The notes under the pieces were generated by a model. That model searched no databases, was not told where the DNA came from, and saw nothing but the letters and a program-made list of their open reading frames with translations. This document shows, piece after piece, positions 1 to 8,221 of a stretch of DNA of 64,000 nucleotides. Both the position numbers and the translations under genes were made by a program. Origin of the DNA: Bacillus pumilus (lineage in GTDB: Bacteria; Bacillota; Bacilli; Bacillales; Bacillaceae); the NCBI RefSeq assembly GCF_024498355.1, contig NZ_CP101833.1, positions 2,461,001-2,525,000 of the forward strand, given 5' to 3'. The stretch's first letter is position 1. Each line of letters opens with the position of its first letter.

Positions 1-64
1 TTATATGTTGCATCCAGCCTCTTTAAACACTCATCATGATTGGCAAAGAGGACTGAATGTGATG

Positions 65-829
65 TTATTCTGCGTGATCGCTTCCGAAGAAGTTACGGAA
101 AGCTTGTAATGTTGTATCTCGGTTTAGTGCTGCAATTGACGTTGTCAGCGGGATTCCTTTCGGACAAGACTGCACACAGTTTTGGGAGTTCCCGCAGTTC
201 GCTAGACCGCCATCACCCATAATTTCTTCTAGACGGTCAGACTTATTCATTGCACCTGTCGGATGTGCGTTAAATAAACGAACTTGTGAAAGCGGTGCAG
301 GGCCCATAAAGGAAGACTTATCATTCACGTTTGGACAAGCTTCAAGGCAGACACCACATGTCATACATTTAGAAAGCTCATACGCCCATTGACGTTTTTT
401 CTCAGGCATTCTTGGTCCAGGTCCAAGGTCATATGTGCCATCGATTGGCACCCATGCTTTGACTTTTTTCAAGGAATTAAACATACGGCTTCTATCAACC
501 TGCAAGTCTCTCACAACAGGGAATGTCTTCATCGGCTGGAGACGGATCGGCTGATCTAACTTGTCAATTAAAGCTGTACATGACTGGCGCGGTGTTCCAT
601 TAATGACCATGGAACAAGCTCCACACACCTCTTCAAGACAGTTCATATCCCAGTTGATGGCCGTTGTTTTTTCACCTTTTTTATTGACCGGGTTACGTCT
701 AATTTCCATGAGGGCGGAAATGACGTTCATATTCGGACGGTAAGGGATTTCGAATTCCTCATCATAAGGCTTTCCATCTGCTGTATCTTGACGTGTGATA
801 ATGAATTGAATCGTGTTTTTTTCACTCAT
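65..829 (-). CDS. sdhB: Succinate dehydrogenase iron-sulfur subunit
   Basis: Iron-sulfur subunit of membrane-bound succinate:menaquinone oxidoreductase (complex II); it carries electrons from SdhA to the cytochrome SdhC. The 254-residue product has plant-type [2Fe-2S] cysteines C64, C69, C72 and C84. It also has the ferredoxin-type cysteines C155, C158, C161, C165, C212, C218 and C222 for the [4Fe-4S] and [3Fe-4S] clusters. The open frame runs further upstream, but I start at the ATG at 829: GGAG lies about 7 nt before it and the length then matches B. subtilis SdhB. The start sits 1 nt after the sdhA stop, so translation is probably coupled. No terminator is visible in bases 1-64. Confidence 0.97.
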   Translation of the reverse strand: MSEKNTIQFIITRQDTADGKPYDEEFEIPYRPNMNVISALMEIRRNPVNKKGEKTTAINWDMNCLEEVCGACSMVINGTPRQSCTALIDKLDQPIRLQPMKTFPVVRDLQVDRSRMFNSLKKVKAWVPIDGTYDLGPGPRMPEKKRQWAYELSKCMTCGVCLEACPNVNDKSSFMGPAPLSQVRLFNAHPTGAMNKSDRLEEIMGDGGLANCGNSQNCVQSCPKGIPLTTSIAALNRDTTLQAFRNFFGSDHAE

Positions 830-830
830 C

Positions 831-2591
831 TTATTTCTCCACCTTTTTCTTCGAGTAATCTCGTTTACGAGGTGCAATTAACGATACATCGACGTCCTCA
901 TAGTGGAATGCAGGCTTTTGATTCTTCCCTTTGAACGTAGCCATCGTTGTTTTTAGGAATTCTTCATCGTGTCTTTCTGGGAATTCCGGTTTATAGTGTG
1001 CGCCTCGGCTTTCATTCCGGTTGTATGCCCCGATCGTAATGACTCTTGCCAGCTGAAGCATGTTGTCAAGCTGACGCGTGAAGGCAGCGCCTTGGTTGCT
1101 CCATGATGCTGTATCGTTGATGTTGATATGCTTATAGCGCTCCATCAGTTCTTCAATCTTCTGATCTGTTTTTAAGAGTTTGTCATTGTAACGAACCACT
1201 GTCACGTTATCCGTCATCCATTCTCCAAGCTCTTTATGAAGCACGTACGCATTTTCTGTGCCATCCATGCTGAGGATGTTGTCCCATTTCTCCTGCTCTT
1301 TCTTCACGGCGCTGTCAAATGTTGCAGAAGAGAGGTCTTCCGCAGACTTTTCAAGACCGCTAACGTACTTCACAGCATTTGGTCCTGCGACCATTCCGCC
1401 GTAAATCGCAGAAAGCAAGGAGTTCGCTCCAAGTCTGTTTCCGCCGTGCATAGAGTAATCACATTCTCCGGCAGCGAACAAACCTTTGATATTGGTCATT
1501 TGATCATAATCCACCCATAATCCGCCCATTGAGTAATGGACAGCAGGGAAAATTTTCATCGGAAGCTTACGAGGGTCATCACCCATGAATTTTTCATAGA
1601 TTTCAATGATTCCGCCAAGCTTAATATCAAGCTCTTTTGGATCTTTGTGAGAAAGATCAAGGTATACCATGTTCTCTCCGTTGATGCCGAGCTTTTGCTC
1701 GACACATACGTCGAAGATTTCACGCGTTGCGATATCACGCGGTACAAGGTTCCCGTATGCTGGGTATTTTTCTTCAAGGAAGTACCAAGGCTTCCCGTCT
1801 TTATATGTCCAAACACGTCCGCCTTCACCACGAGCTGATTCACTCATGAGACGAAGCTTGTCATCTCCTGGGATCGCTGTTGGGTGAATTTGAATGAATT
1901 CTCCATTTGCATAATGAGCACCTTGCTGATAAACGATTGATGCAGCTGATCCAGTATTAATCATGGAGTTCGTTGATTTACCGAACACGATTCCAGGACC
2001 GCCTGTCGCCATGATCACAGCATCTGAACGGAAGGATTCAATTTCCATTGTCGTCAAGTTCTGCGCGACAATGCCTCGGCATACTTCCTCGTCATCTAAA
2101 ACAGCGCCAAGGAATTCCCAGCCTTCATATTTCGTGACAAGCCCTGCTACTTCATAGCGGCGAACTTGCTCATCCAGTGCGTATAATAGCTGCTGTCCCG
2201 TTGTGGCACCAGCAAATGCTGTACGGTGGTGCTGTGTTCCCCCGAAGCGGCGGAAGTCCAGTAATCCCTCTGGTGTTCTGTTAAACATCACACCCATACG
2301 ATCAAGTAAGTGGATAATGGACGGCGCTGCTTCACACATTGCCTTTACTGGCGGCTGGTTGGCTAAGAAATCTCCGCCATATACTGTGTCATCAAAATGC
2401 TCATAAGGTGAATCCCCTTCACCTTTTGTATTCACCGCTCCGTTAATTCCGCCCTGTGCACATACAGAATGCGAACGTTTCACAGGTACGATTGAAAATA
2501 ATTTAACAGCTGTTCCCGCTTCTGCTGCTTTTATAGTTGCCATGAGACCTGCTAAGCCGCCTCCGACAACGATGATGCTAGAATTACTCAT
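831..2591 (-). CDS. sdhA: Succinate dehydrogenase flavoprotein subunit
   Basis: Catalytic flavoprotein of complex II, oxidising succinate to fumarate on the cytoplasmic face of the membrane. The 586-residue product opens with the dinucleotide-binding motif GGGLAG (residues 10-15). The HSVCAQGG segment beginning at H41 is the position of the covalent FAD-histidine in this family. The C-terminal half has the HGGNRLGANSLL motif of the fumarate reductase/SDH flavoprotein family. It is the middle gene of sdhCAB, 37 nt after sdhC, and almost touches sdhB. Length and sequence are normal for Bacillus. Confidence 0.97.
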   Translation of the reverse strand: MSNSSIIVVGGGLAGLMATIKAAEAGTAVKLFSIVPVKRSHSVCAQGGINGAVNTKGEGDSPYEHFDDTVYGGDFLANQPPVKAMCEAAPSIIHLLDRMGVMFNRTPEGLLDFRRFGGTQHHRTAFAGATTGQQLLYALDEQVRRYEVAGLVTKYEGWEFLGAVLDDEEVCRGIVAQNLTTMEIESFRSDAVIMATGGPGIVFGKSTNSMINTGSAASIVYQQGAHYANGEFIQIHPTAIPGDDKLRLMSESARGEGGRVWTYKDGKPWYFLEEKYPAYGNLVPRDIATREIFDVCVEQKLGINGENMVYLDLSHKDPKELDIKLGGIIEIYEKFMGDDPRKLPMKIFPAVHYSMGGLWVDYDQMTNIKGLFAAGECDYSMHGGNRLGANSLLSAIYGGMVAGPNAVKYVSGLEKSAEDLSSATFDSAVKKEQEKWDNILSMDGTENAYVLHKELGEWMTDNVTVVRYNDKLLKTDQKIEELMERYKHININDTASWSNQGAAFTRQLDNMLQLARVITIGAYNRNESRGAHYKPEFPERHDEEFLKTTMATFKGKNQKPAFHYEDVDVSLIAPRKRDYSKKKVEK

Positions 2592-2628
2592 TGTAGCCCC
2601 TCTCCCTCTTCTACTAATCTATTTCCTC

Positions 2629-3237
2629 TTAAACAAAAGCGAAAATTGCTCTTAGCCCTACATATGAAAGCGCTATAAATATACCTAATGTCACATATGT
2701 GGAGATTCTTTGTGAGCGTGGTGAAACGGTAATTCCCCAGCTGACAGCAAATGACCACAAGCCATTAGCAAAGTGGAAAATAGTAGATAAAACGCCGACA
2801 ATATAGAAGCCTAGCATAAATGGAGAGCTTAAAATATTCGCCATCATGTCATAGTTTACTTCAGCTCCAAGCTGAGCTTGAATTCGTGTTTCCCATACGT
2901 GCCAAGTGACAAAAATCAATGTGATGATACCTGTAATCCTTTGCAGTCTGAATAACCAGTTTCTTAAGTAACTGAAGCGTGACGTGTTGTTTTGTGCCGT
3001 AAAGGCTATGTACACCCCATAAACAGCATGATAGATCAGTGGTAAGAAAATCACGAACAGCTCAAGTGCATATCTGAATGGAAGCTGTTCCATAAAGTGT
3101 GCAGCTTTGTTAAACGCCTCTGGTCCATTTGTCGCAAAGTGGTTAATCACTAAGTGCTGTACTAAAAATAGACCGACCGGAATGACGCCAAGCAAAGAAT
3201 GCAATCTCCGATAAAAAAATTCTTTGTTCCCCGACAT
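2629..3237 (-). CDS. sdhC: Succinate dehydrogenase cytochrome b558 subunit
   Basis: Membrane anchor of complex II; in Bacillus this single di-heme cytochrome b558 replaces the SdhC/SdhD pair and reduces menaquinone. The 202-residue protein has five hydrophobic spans, with histidines near the membrane edges (for example in HSLLG and QHLVINH near the N-terminus) that suit heme ligation. The start is an ATG with GGGGG upstream. It is the first gene of sdhCAB. I found no convincing sigma-A promoter in the AT-rich 283-nt gap to yslB. Confidence 0.96.
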   Translation of the reverse strand: MSGNKEFFYRRLHSLLGVIPVGLFLVQHLVINHFATNGPEAFNKAAHFMEQLPFRYALELFVIFLPLIYHAVYGVYIAFTAQNNTSRFSYLRNWLFRLQRITGIITLIFVTWHVWETRIQAQLGAEVNYDMMANILSSPFMLGFYIVGVLSTIFHFANGLWSFAVSWGITVSPRSQRISTYVTLGIFIALSYVGLRAIFAFV

Positions 3238-3463
3238 TACTTTACCCCCTAGTAAAAAAAGTGCAATTGCTTGAAAATTGTCTTACCCCCGCTTCTTTCA
3301 AATGTAAGCACTTTATTCAAATTTATTGACAATTTCATTTTACTCCTATGTCAAAAAAGCGTCAAGAAACCGCGTACATAAATTAAAATTTTCCGAAATT
3401 TAAAAGTTTTAAATCAAAATTCGTTTTACTACAATAAGAATTTCTTAGACTTCAGGGAAAACT

Positions 3464-3493
3464 CTGTCATCATATGCCCACATAAGCTATAAT
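3464..3493 (+). promoter_or_regulatory. Probable sigma-A promoter of yslB
   Basis: CTGTCA (3464-3469), an 18-nt spacer and a perfect TATAAT (3488-3493) lie 28 nt before the yslB ATG. The -35 matches 4 of 6 consensus bases. The rest of the 3238-3520 gap is AT-rich and shows no ORF or strong hairpin. Confidence 0.5.
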
Positions 3494-3520
3494 AAATTGT
3501 TGAAAGAGGGGAGCCGTACA

Positions 3521-3964
3521 ATGAATAAATTTGAATCTAACTTAGAACAGCTAAAAGAGATTGAAGTCAATGGATTTGCCTACGAGCTGATACGCGAAGT
3601 TCTGCTGCCTGACATTCTTGGTCAGGATCATTCATCTATGATGTATTTTGCGGGTAAGCTGCTTGCTCGTAAATTTCCTCAAGAGTCATGGGAGAATATC
3701 CCCGAATTTTTCCATGATGCCGGATGGGGGACTCTCACGATGGTCCATTCTAAAAAACAGGAAATTGAGTTTGAGCTCGAAGGTCCACTTGTATCGAATC
3801 GACTCACCTATCAAAAAGAGCCATGCTTTCAAATGGAGGCCGGTTTTATTGCTGAACAGATTCAGCTTCTCAATGAGCACGTTGCTGAATCCTATGAGCA
3901 AGTGAAAAAGCGTGCTGATAAAGTCATTTTAACCGTTAAATGGGATTTAAGAGACCCTAGCTAA
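3521..3964 (+). CDS. yslB: YslB family protein (DUF2507)
   Basis: Conserved cytosolic protein of unknown function found next to sdhC in Bacillus. The 147-residue product has no signal peptide or membrane span. Its family has been compared with small heme- or V4R-like domains, but nothing here proves a ligand. The ATG at 3521 is chosen over the longer frame because AGAGGGGAG sits just upstream and the length matches B. subtilis YslB. It is a single gene, divergent from sdhC, with its own likely promoter and a hairpin terminator. Confidence 0.9.
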   Translation: MNKFESNLEQLKEIEVNGFAYELIREVLLPDILGQDHSSMMYFAGKLLARKFPQESWENIPEFFHDAGWGTLTMVHSKKQEIEFELEGPLVSNRLTYQKEPCFQMEAGFIAEQIQLLNEHVAESYEQVKKRADKVILTVKWDLRDPS

Positions 3965-3976
3965 CACTGCTTATGA

Positions 3977-4006
3977 AAGGCGAGGACTTCGCGTCACGCC
4001 TTTTTT
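3977..4006 (+). terminator. Terminator of yslB
   Basis: Inverted repeat AAGGCG/CGCCTT (3977-3982 with 3997-4002), with inner pairing GAC/GTC, followed by a T-run. It lies 13 nt after the yslB stop. Confidence 0.75.
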
Positions 4007-4091
4007 ATATGCCTTCTTCTATCATAGCATACTTAGTGAATGGGTTTATGCACGTGTGTTCCTTTTAATATGCGGCCGATTCAAATATAAA

Positions 4092-4126
4092 AAAGAGGTG
4101 CACTCTTTCATGAGATACACCTCTTT
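4092..4126 (-). terminator. Terminator of lysC
   Basis: AAAGAGGTG (4092-4100) pairs with CACCTCTTT (4118-4126). Reading on the minus strand, a T-rich stretch follows. It lies immediately downstream of lysC and may also serve the plus strand. Confidence 0.8.
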
Positions 4127-4133
4127 TTATTTT

Positions 4134-4634
4134 TTAAGAATGAGCAGCTGCGCTCACTTTCGATAATTCAAATGCATCATGCAGGGCTTCCACCGCTTTG
4201 ACCATATCATCACGGCCAACCACTGTGGAAACTTTGATTTCAGACGTACTGACCATTTTCACTTGTATATCTTTTTCAGCTAACACAGCGAACATTTCAG
4301 CAGCTACACCTGGATTTGAGACCATACCAGACCCAACGATGGATACTTTGGCTAATTTGCTTTCTGTCTCAATCTGCTCATAGCCAAGCGCCCCTTTATA
4401 TTCTTCTAGTACTTCAACTGCTTTGGACAAATCATCCGTTTTCACAGAGAAAGAGATGGAAGTCTGATTTGTGCTTGTGACGGACTGAATGATGATATCA
4501 ACATTGATATTTTGCTTAGCAAGCGTCGTAAAAATGGTCGATAATGTTGTTAAACCGCTTGAAAGGCCGCACACCGTCACGCGTGTCATCTGATCTTCAA
4601 ATGCAATTCCTCTTACGACTAAATTTTGTTCCAT
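4134..4634 (-). CDS. lysC: Internal in-frame start: aspartokinase II beta subunit
   Basis: Inside lysC an ATG at 4634 is preceded 8 nt upstream by a near-perfect ribosome binding site, GAGGAGG (4643-4649). Translation from here gives 166 residues covering the two ACT domains. B. subtilis aspartokinase II is known to be an alpha2-beta2 enzyme whose beta subunit arises from such an internal start in the same frame. This internal binding site is stronger than the one before the full-length start. Confidence 0.85.
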   Translation of the reverse strand: MEQNLVVRGIAFEDQMTRVTVCGLSSGLTTLSTIFTTLAKQNINVDIIIQSVTSTNQTSISFSVKTDDLSKAVEVLEEYKGALGYEQIETESKLAKVSIVGSGMVSNPGVAAEMFAVLAEKDIQVKMVSTSEIKVSTVVGRDDMVKAVEALHDAFELSKVSAAAHS

Positions 4635-5369
4635 GGATGATTCCTCCTCAATTAACGTACCCGATTCATTTACAATACTAGAACGGACTTCTAGTGGGAC
4701 TTGATAATTTTTCGCAAACTCAACGGCTCTCGGATGCAAGACGCCTGCCCCTAAATTGGCCAGCTCGAGCATCTCATCGTATGAAATACCCGCAAGTTTT
4801 CGCGCGGACGGTACATAACGCGGATCTGTCGTAAACACACCTGGTACGTCCGTGTATATATCACATTTGTCTGCTTTTAATGCAGCAGCAAGTGCCACAG
4901 CCGTCGTATCTGATCCCCCGCGTCCAAGTGTTGTGATATGTAGGTCATCTGCAATTCCTTGGAAGCCTGCTACAACAACGACTTTCCCAGCACTTAGTTC
5001 CTCTTTGATTCTTGATTCATCGATGTCCACGATTCTTGCATTTCCGTGCACCTGCTCTGTTTTCATACCAGCCTGCCAGCCTGTAAAGGAAATGGCATCA
5101 TAGCCTTTTGCTTGCAGCGCCATCGCCAATAATGAAATGGTCACTTGCTCCCCAGTTGTTAGCAGCATATCCATTTCTCTCTTGCTTGGATCATCTGTGA
5201 GTTCTTTGGCAAGGTCTACTAGAACATCCGTTGATTTTCCCATCGCCGACACAACCACGACCACATCATGACCTGCCTTACGTTCAGCGATGACTCTCTC
5301 TGCGGCTTTGCGAATTTTTTCTGTCGATCCAACAGATGTTCCGCCAAATTTTTGTACAATTAGTCCCAT
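4134..5369 (-). CDS. lysC: Lysine-sensitive aspartokinase II (alpha subunit)
   Basis: Phosphorylates L-aspartate, the first step to lysine, threonine, methionine and diaminopimelate. The 411-residue protein has the amino-acid kinase domain (KFGGTSVGS near the N-terminus, GRGGSDTTA in the middle) and two C-terminal ACT domains for lysine feedback. I use the ATG at 5369, which gives the MGLIVQKFGG start of the B. subtilis enzyme, rather than a codon 9 nt further out. The 5' leader is a lysine riboswitch. An internal in-frame start gives the beta subunit (separate entry). Confidence 0.97.
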   Translation of the reverse strand: MGLIVQKFGGTSVGSTEKIRKAAERVIAERKAGHDVVVVVSAMGKSTDVLVDLAKELTDDPSKREMDMLLTTGEQVTISLLAMALQAKGYDAISFTGWQAGMKTEQVHGNARIVDIDESRIKEELSAGKVVVVAGFQGIADDLHITTLGRGGSDTTAVALAAALKADKCDIYTDVPGVFTTDPRYVPSARKLAGISYDEMLELANLGAGVLHPRAVEFAKNYQVPLEVRSSIVNESGTLIEEESSMEQNLVVRGIAFEDQMTRVTVCGLSSGLTTLSTIFTTLAKQNINVDIIIQSVTSTNQTSISFSVKTDDLSKAVEVLEEYKGALGYEQIETESKLAKVSIVGSGMVSNPGVAAEMFAVLAEKDIQVKMVSTSEIKVSTVVGRDDMVKAVEALHDAFELSKVSAAAHS

Positions 5370-5455
5370 GTCTACCACCCTTTTTCAAAAGATCACGTGT
5401 GAGAGAAGAGCAAGAAGCGGCTTTGGAGACTGCCCACTCACTGCAAATAAAAAAA

Positions 5456-5482
5456 GCAATGAGAGAACAAATCTCCCATTGC
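5456..5482 (-). terminator. Riboswitch-controlled terminator before lysC
   Basis: On the minus strand GCAATGGGAGA pairs with TCTCTCATTGC across a short loop and is followed by seven T. It lies between the lysine aptamer and the lysC start, so it should be the expression platform that ends transcription when lysine is bound. Confidence 0.9.
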
Positions 5483-5489
5483 TTTGAAA

Positions 5490-5712
5490 TCATCATTAAA
5501 AGATGCAAACAATGAGATAGCCCTCCAAGAAATAAATTCTTGACAGCCCTACATTTCTTCAATGTACAGCCAGCGAATAAAATGAGTGGATTTTATTCAC
5601 TTCGGCGACGCTCCCCTTTCAGCCCTCTTCCTAGATCCCATCGATCTCTGAAGGCCTACTCTTGAAGTTCGCACCTCTATCTTCAACAAACAACACGCTC
5701 ATTTATTAAATT
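5490..5712 (-). promoter_or_regulatory. Lysine riboswitch (L box) of lysC
   Basis: Reading the minus strand, the leader contains AGAGGTGCGAAC (about 5664-5675) and the GGGGAGCGTCGCCGAAGTG core (about 5601-5619). Both are hallmarks of the lysine aptamer. The segment lies between a consensus promoter and the terminator upstream of lysC. Lysine binding is expected to favour the terminator. No protein-coding ORF is supported in this 379-nt gap. Confidence 0.95.
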
Positions 5713-5718
5713 AGTCAC

Positions 5719-5747
5719 ATCTTAACAGACTTTTGGAAAAAGTACAA
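5719..5747 (-). promoter_or_regulatory. Sigma-A promoter of the lysC leader
   Basis: Minus-strand TTGTAC (5742-5747), a 17-nt spacer and TAAGAT (5719-5724). It overlaps the very end of uvrC and sits directly before the lysine aptamer. Confidence 0.8.
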
Positions 5748-5748
5748 T

Positions 5749-7521
5749 CTATTTTTTTAATGCCTCCATTAAAAGTTCGGCCGTTTGTTTCGGAATGCCA
5801 GCCTCCTGAAAATCTTGGACAGAGGCTTCTTTCATCTTTTTCACAGAGCCAAAATGTTTGAGGAGCTGTTTTTTTCGCTTTTCTCCAATACCTGGTACAT
5901 CATCTAAAATAGACTGGAATGCATTTTTTCCGCGCAGCTGCCGGTGAAAGCTAATGGCAAACCGGTGCACTTCATCTTGAATACGCTGCAATAAATAAAA
6001 GGCCTGACTGTTACGCTCTAGCGCAACAATTTCAAGTGTATCACCCATCATGAGATTCGATGTCCGATGTTTTTCATCTTTCACAAGACCTGCCACTGGA
6101 ACAGACAGATTCAATTCATTTTCGAGCACGTCTATGGCTGCGTTGATCTGTCCTTTTCCTCCGTCAATTAAAATTAAATCTGGCAGCGGCAGCTCATCTT
6201 TTAACACGCGTGTATATCGTCTTCTGATAACTTCACGCATGGATGCATAATCATCTGGTCCTGCGACAGTTTTGATTTTATATTTCCGGTATTCCTTTTT
6301 ATATGGCTTCCCGTCCTGAAAGACAACCATGGCGGAAACAGGATCTGCTCCTTGAATATTTGAGTTATCAAATGCCTCGATCCGGTATGGCATATAAATA
6401 TTAAGTGCGTCCCCGAGCTGCTTCACCGCTCCAATTGTCCGTTCTTCATCGCGCTCAATGAGCGAGAATTTTTCTTTCAGGGCGATTTTGGCGTTTTGGT
6501 GTGCAAGTAAAAGTAAATCCTTTTTCTTTCCTTTTTTCGGCTGGTGAACGTTCGTCTCAAGCAACTGCTCGATCATCTCTTGATCTACGCTGTCTGGCAC
6601 CAAAATTTCTTTCGGCAGGAAGTGGTTGTTTTTTTCATAAAATTGCCCTAAAAATGTAAGGAATTCTTCCTCGGGGTCTTGATACATAGGGAACAAGCTG
6701 ACATCACGTTCAATCAATTTCCCCTGTCTGATGAAGAAGACTTGGACACACATCCAGCCCTTATCATAGGCATAGGCAAATACATCTCGATCTGATAAGT
6801 CACTCATCGTCATTTTCTGCTTTTCCATTGTTGAGTCGATGTAAGCGATTTGATCTCTCAGTTCTTTTGCCCGCTCAAACTCTAATTGTTCGGACGCTTC
6901 CTGCATCTTTTCGGTTAGTTCTTTCTTGATTTGCTGGTGCCCTCCATTAAGAAACCTGGTGATTTCATCCACGAGCTGTTTATTCGTTTCTTCAGAAATG
7001 TCATACACACATGGTGCGAGACATTGTCCAAGATGATAATAAAGACAGACACGATCAGGGAGTGTCGCACATTTTCTTAGAGGATATAAGCGGTCAAGCA
7101 GCTTTTTGGTTTCTCTTGCTGCTTGTACGTTAGGGTATGGACCGAAGTATCTCCCTTTATCCTTTTTCACATTGCGGGTGACGATCAGCTTAGGATGCCG
7201 TTCATTCGTAATTTTAATAAAAGGATACGTCTTATCATCCTTGAGCATAACATTGTATTTTGGGTCATACTTTTTAATTAAATTCAGCTCTAAAATCAGT
7301 GCCTCAATGTTAGATGAGGTCACAATGTATTCAAAGTCCGCAATTTCACTGACAAGCCGCTGCGTTTTGGCATCATGAGATCCAGTGAAATAAGAGCGCA
7401 CTCTATTTTTTAATACCTTTGCCTTCCCCACGTAGATGACCGTATTTTGTCTATCTTTCATTAAGTAACAGCCTGGTCGATCAGGCAGGACTGACAGCTT
7501 TTCTTTGATCAGTTTGTTCAT
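5749..7521 (-). CDS. uvrC: Excinuclease ABC subunit C
   Basis: Nuclease of the UvrABC excision-repair system; it makes the 3' and 5' incisions around the lesion marked by UvrB. The 590-residue product starts with a GIY-YIG nuclease domain (GCYLMKD, then VIYVGKAK, residues about 15-95). It continues with a UVR/UvrB-interaction motif near residues 200-240, the RNase H-like UvrC domain containing [10 protein letters not shown], and C-terminal helix-hairpin-helix motifs ([19 protein letters not shown]). It is slightly shorter than the B. subtilis protein. It ends where the lysC promoter begins. Confidence 0.97.
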   Translation of the reverse strand: MNKLIKEKLSVLPDRPGCYLMKDRQNTVIYVGKAKVLKNRVRSYFTGSHDAKTQRLVSEIADFEYIVTSSNIEALILELNLIKKYDPKYNVMLKDDKTYPFIKITNERHPKLIVTRNVKKDKGRYFGPYPNVQAARETKKLLDRLYPLRKCATLPDRVCLYYHLGQCLAPCVYDISEETNKQLVDEITRFLNGGHQQIKKELTEKMQEASEQLEFERAKELRDQIAYIDSTMEKQKMTMSDLSDRDVFAYAYDKGWMCVQVFFIRQGKLIERDVSLFPMYQDPEEEFLTFLGQFYEKNNHFLPKEILVPDSVDQEMIEQLLETNVHQPKKGKKKDLLLLAHQNAKIALKEKFSLIERDEERTIGAVKQLGDALNIYMPYRIEAFDNSNIQGADPVSAMVVFQDGKPYKKEYRKYKIKTVAGPDDYASMREVIRRRYTRVLKDELPLPDLILIDGGKGQINAAIDVLENELNLSVPVAGLVKDEKHRTSNLMMGDTLEIVALERNSQAFYLLQRIQDEVHRFAISFHRQLRGKNAFQSILDDVPGIGEKRKKQLLKHFGSVKKMKEASVQDFQEAGIPKQTAELLMEALKK

Positions 7522-7600
7522 ATTTTCATCCGTCCTTGTTTTCCTCTTTCACTCCTTCTAGTGTATCACGAACATTTGTTTTATACCATATTGAAAGAAA

Positions 7601-7628
7601 AGCGGCTCTCGTCTATACGAGAACCGCT
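7601..7628 (-). terminator. Terminator of trxA
   Basis: Inverted repeat with 12-nt arms and one mismatch (7601-7612 with 7617-7628); minus-strand T-rich sequence follows. It lies between trxA and uvrC. Confidence 0.8.
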
Positions 7629-7660
7629 TCAGTGGTCATACCGCAATGGCATGGTTGTGT

Positions 7661-7975
7661 TTATAGATGTTTGTTGACAAGCTCAGCTAGTGCTTCTTTT
7701 GGTTTGAAACCAACAGACGTTTCTACGACTTCACCGTCTTTTAAAACAAGAAGTGTTGGGATACTCATGACGCCGTATTTACCAGCAGTTTCTTGGTTAT
7801 CGTCTACATCAATTTTTACAATTTTCATTTTATCGCCCATTTCTTGATCAAGTTCTTCAAGAACTGGAGCAATCATTTTACAAGGTCCGCACCATGGTGC
7901 CCAAAAGTCTGCAAGAACAACACCTTCTGCCGTTTCTTGTGAAAATGTTGCGTCAGTAGCTTTTACGATTGCCAT
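7661..7975 (-). CDS. trxA: Thioredoxin
   Basis: Small cytosolic dithiol reductant for ribonucleotide reductase, methionine sulfoxide reductases and protein disulfides. The 104-residue protein has the classic WCGPCK active site at residues 28-33 and the cis-proline segment MSIPTLL. An AGGAGG-type site precedes the ATG. It appears to be transcribed alone from an extended -10 promoter and ended by the hairpin at 7601-7628. Confidence 0.98.
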   Translation of the reverse strand: MAIVKATDATFSQETAEGVVLADFWAPWCGPCKMIAPVLEELDQEMGDKMKIVKIDVDDNQETAGKYGVMSIPTLLVLKDGEVVETSVGFKPKEALAELVNKHL

Positions 7976-8007
7976 TATTCATTCCTCCAATGTAAATTAT
8001 GCTTTTT

Positions 8008-8016
8008 AGTATAGCA
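8008..8016 (-). promoter_or_regulatory. Extended -10 promoter of trxA
   Basis: Minus-strand TGCTATACT: a TATACT hexamer (8008-8013) with the upstream TG of an extended -10 element. A weak TTCGCA or TCGCAA lies 17-18 nt further upstream. The start would be about 25 nt before the trxA ATG. Confidence 0.55.
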
Positions 8017-8071
8017 TCTACCAATGTGACTTGCGAATGAAATGCTTACGAATCATTTTTTATGAAATGAA

Positions 8072-8143
8072 TTAAAAAACAAACCGTATAATCGCACCAA
8101 TAACAACAATCGCACCGATGATCATCAGAATGGTTCTAAGCAT
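8072..8143 (-). CDS. 23-residue putative membrane peptide
   Basis: A short frame with an ATG (8141-8143) preceded by AAAGGGAG at good spacing. It encodes MLRTILMIIGAI at the N-terminus and ends with IIRFVF before TAA, essentially one hydrophobic helix flanked by arginines. I do not recognise a named family. It sits alone between trxA and the arabinofuranosidase gene. The ribosome binding site and single-helix composition favour a real product, but a frame this short could arise by chance. Confidence 0.5.
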   Translation of the reverse strand: MLRTILMIIGAIVVIGAIIRFVF

Positions 8144-8221
8144 ATGACATAACTCCCTTTCCGCTTCATTTACAATGTATGATGCCCCAACATTCTTCTC
8201 ATCAAACATCAAAATATGCAA

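Noticed and set aside
1-64. Terminator or next gene after sdhB
   Set aside because: A CCTCTTT/AAAGAGG repeat has a 20-nt loop and no T-run, and no start or stop of another gene can be assigned.
5284-5562. 92-residue minus-strand frame across the lysC start
   Set aside because: It overlaps lysC and the riboswitch terminator in another frame; no homology recognised.
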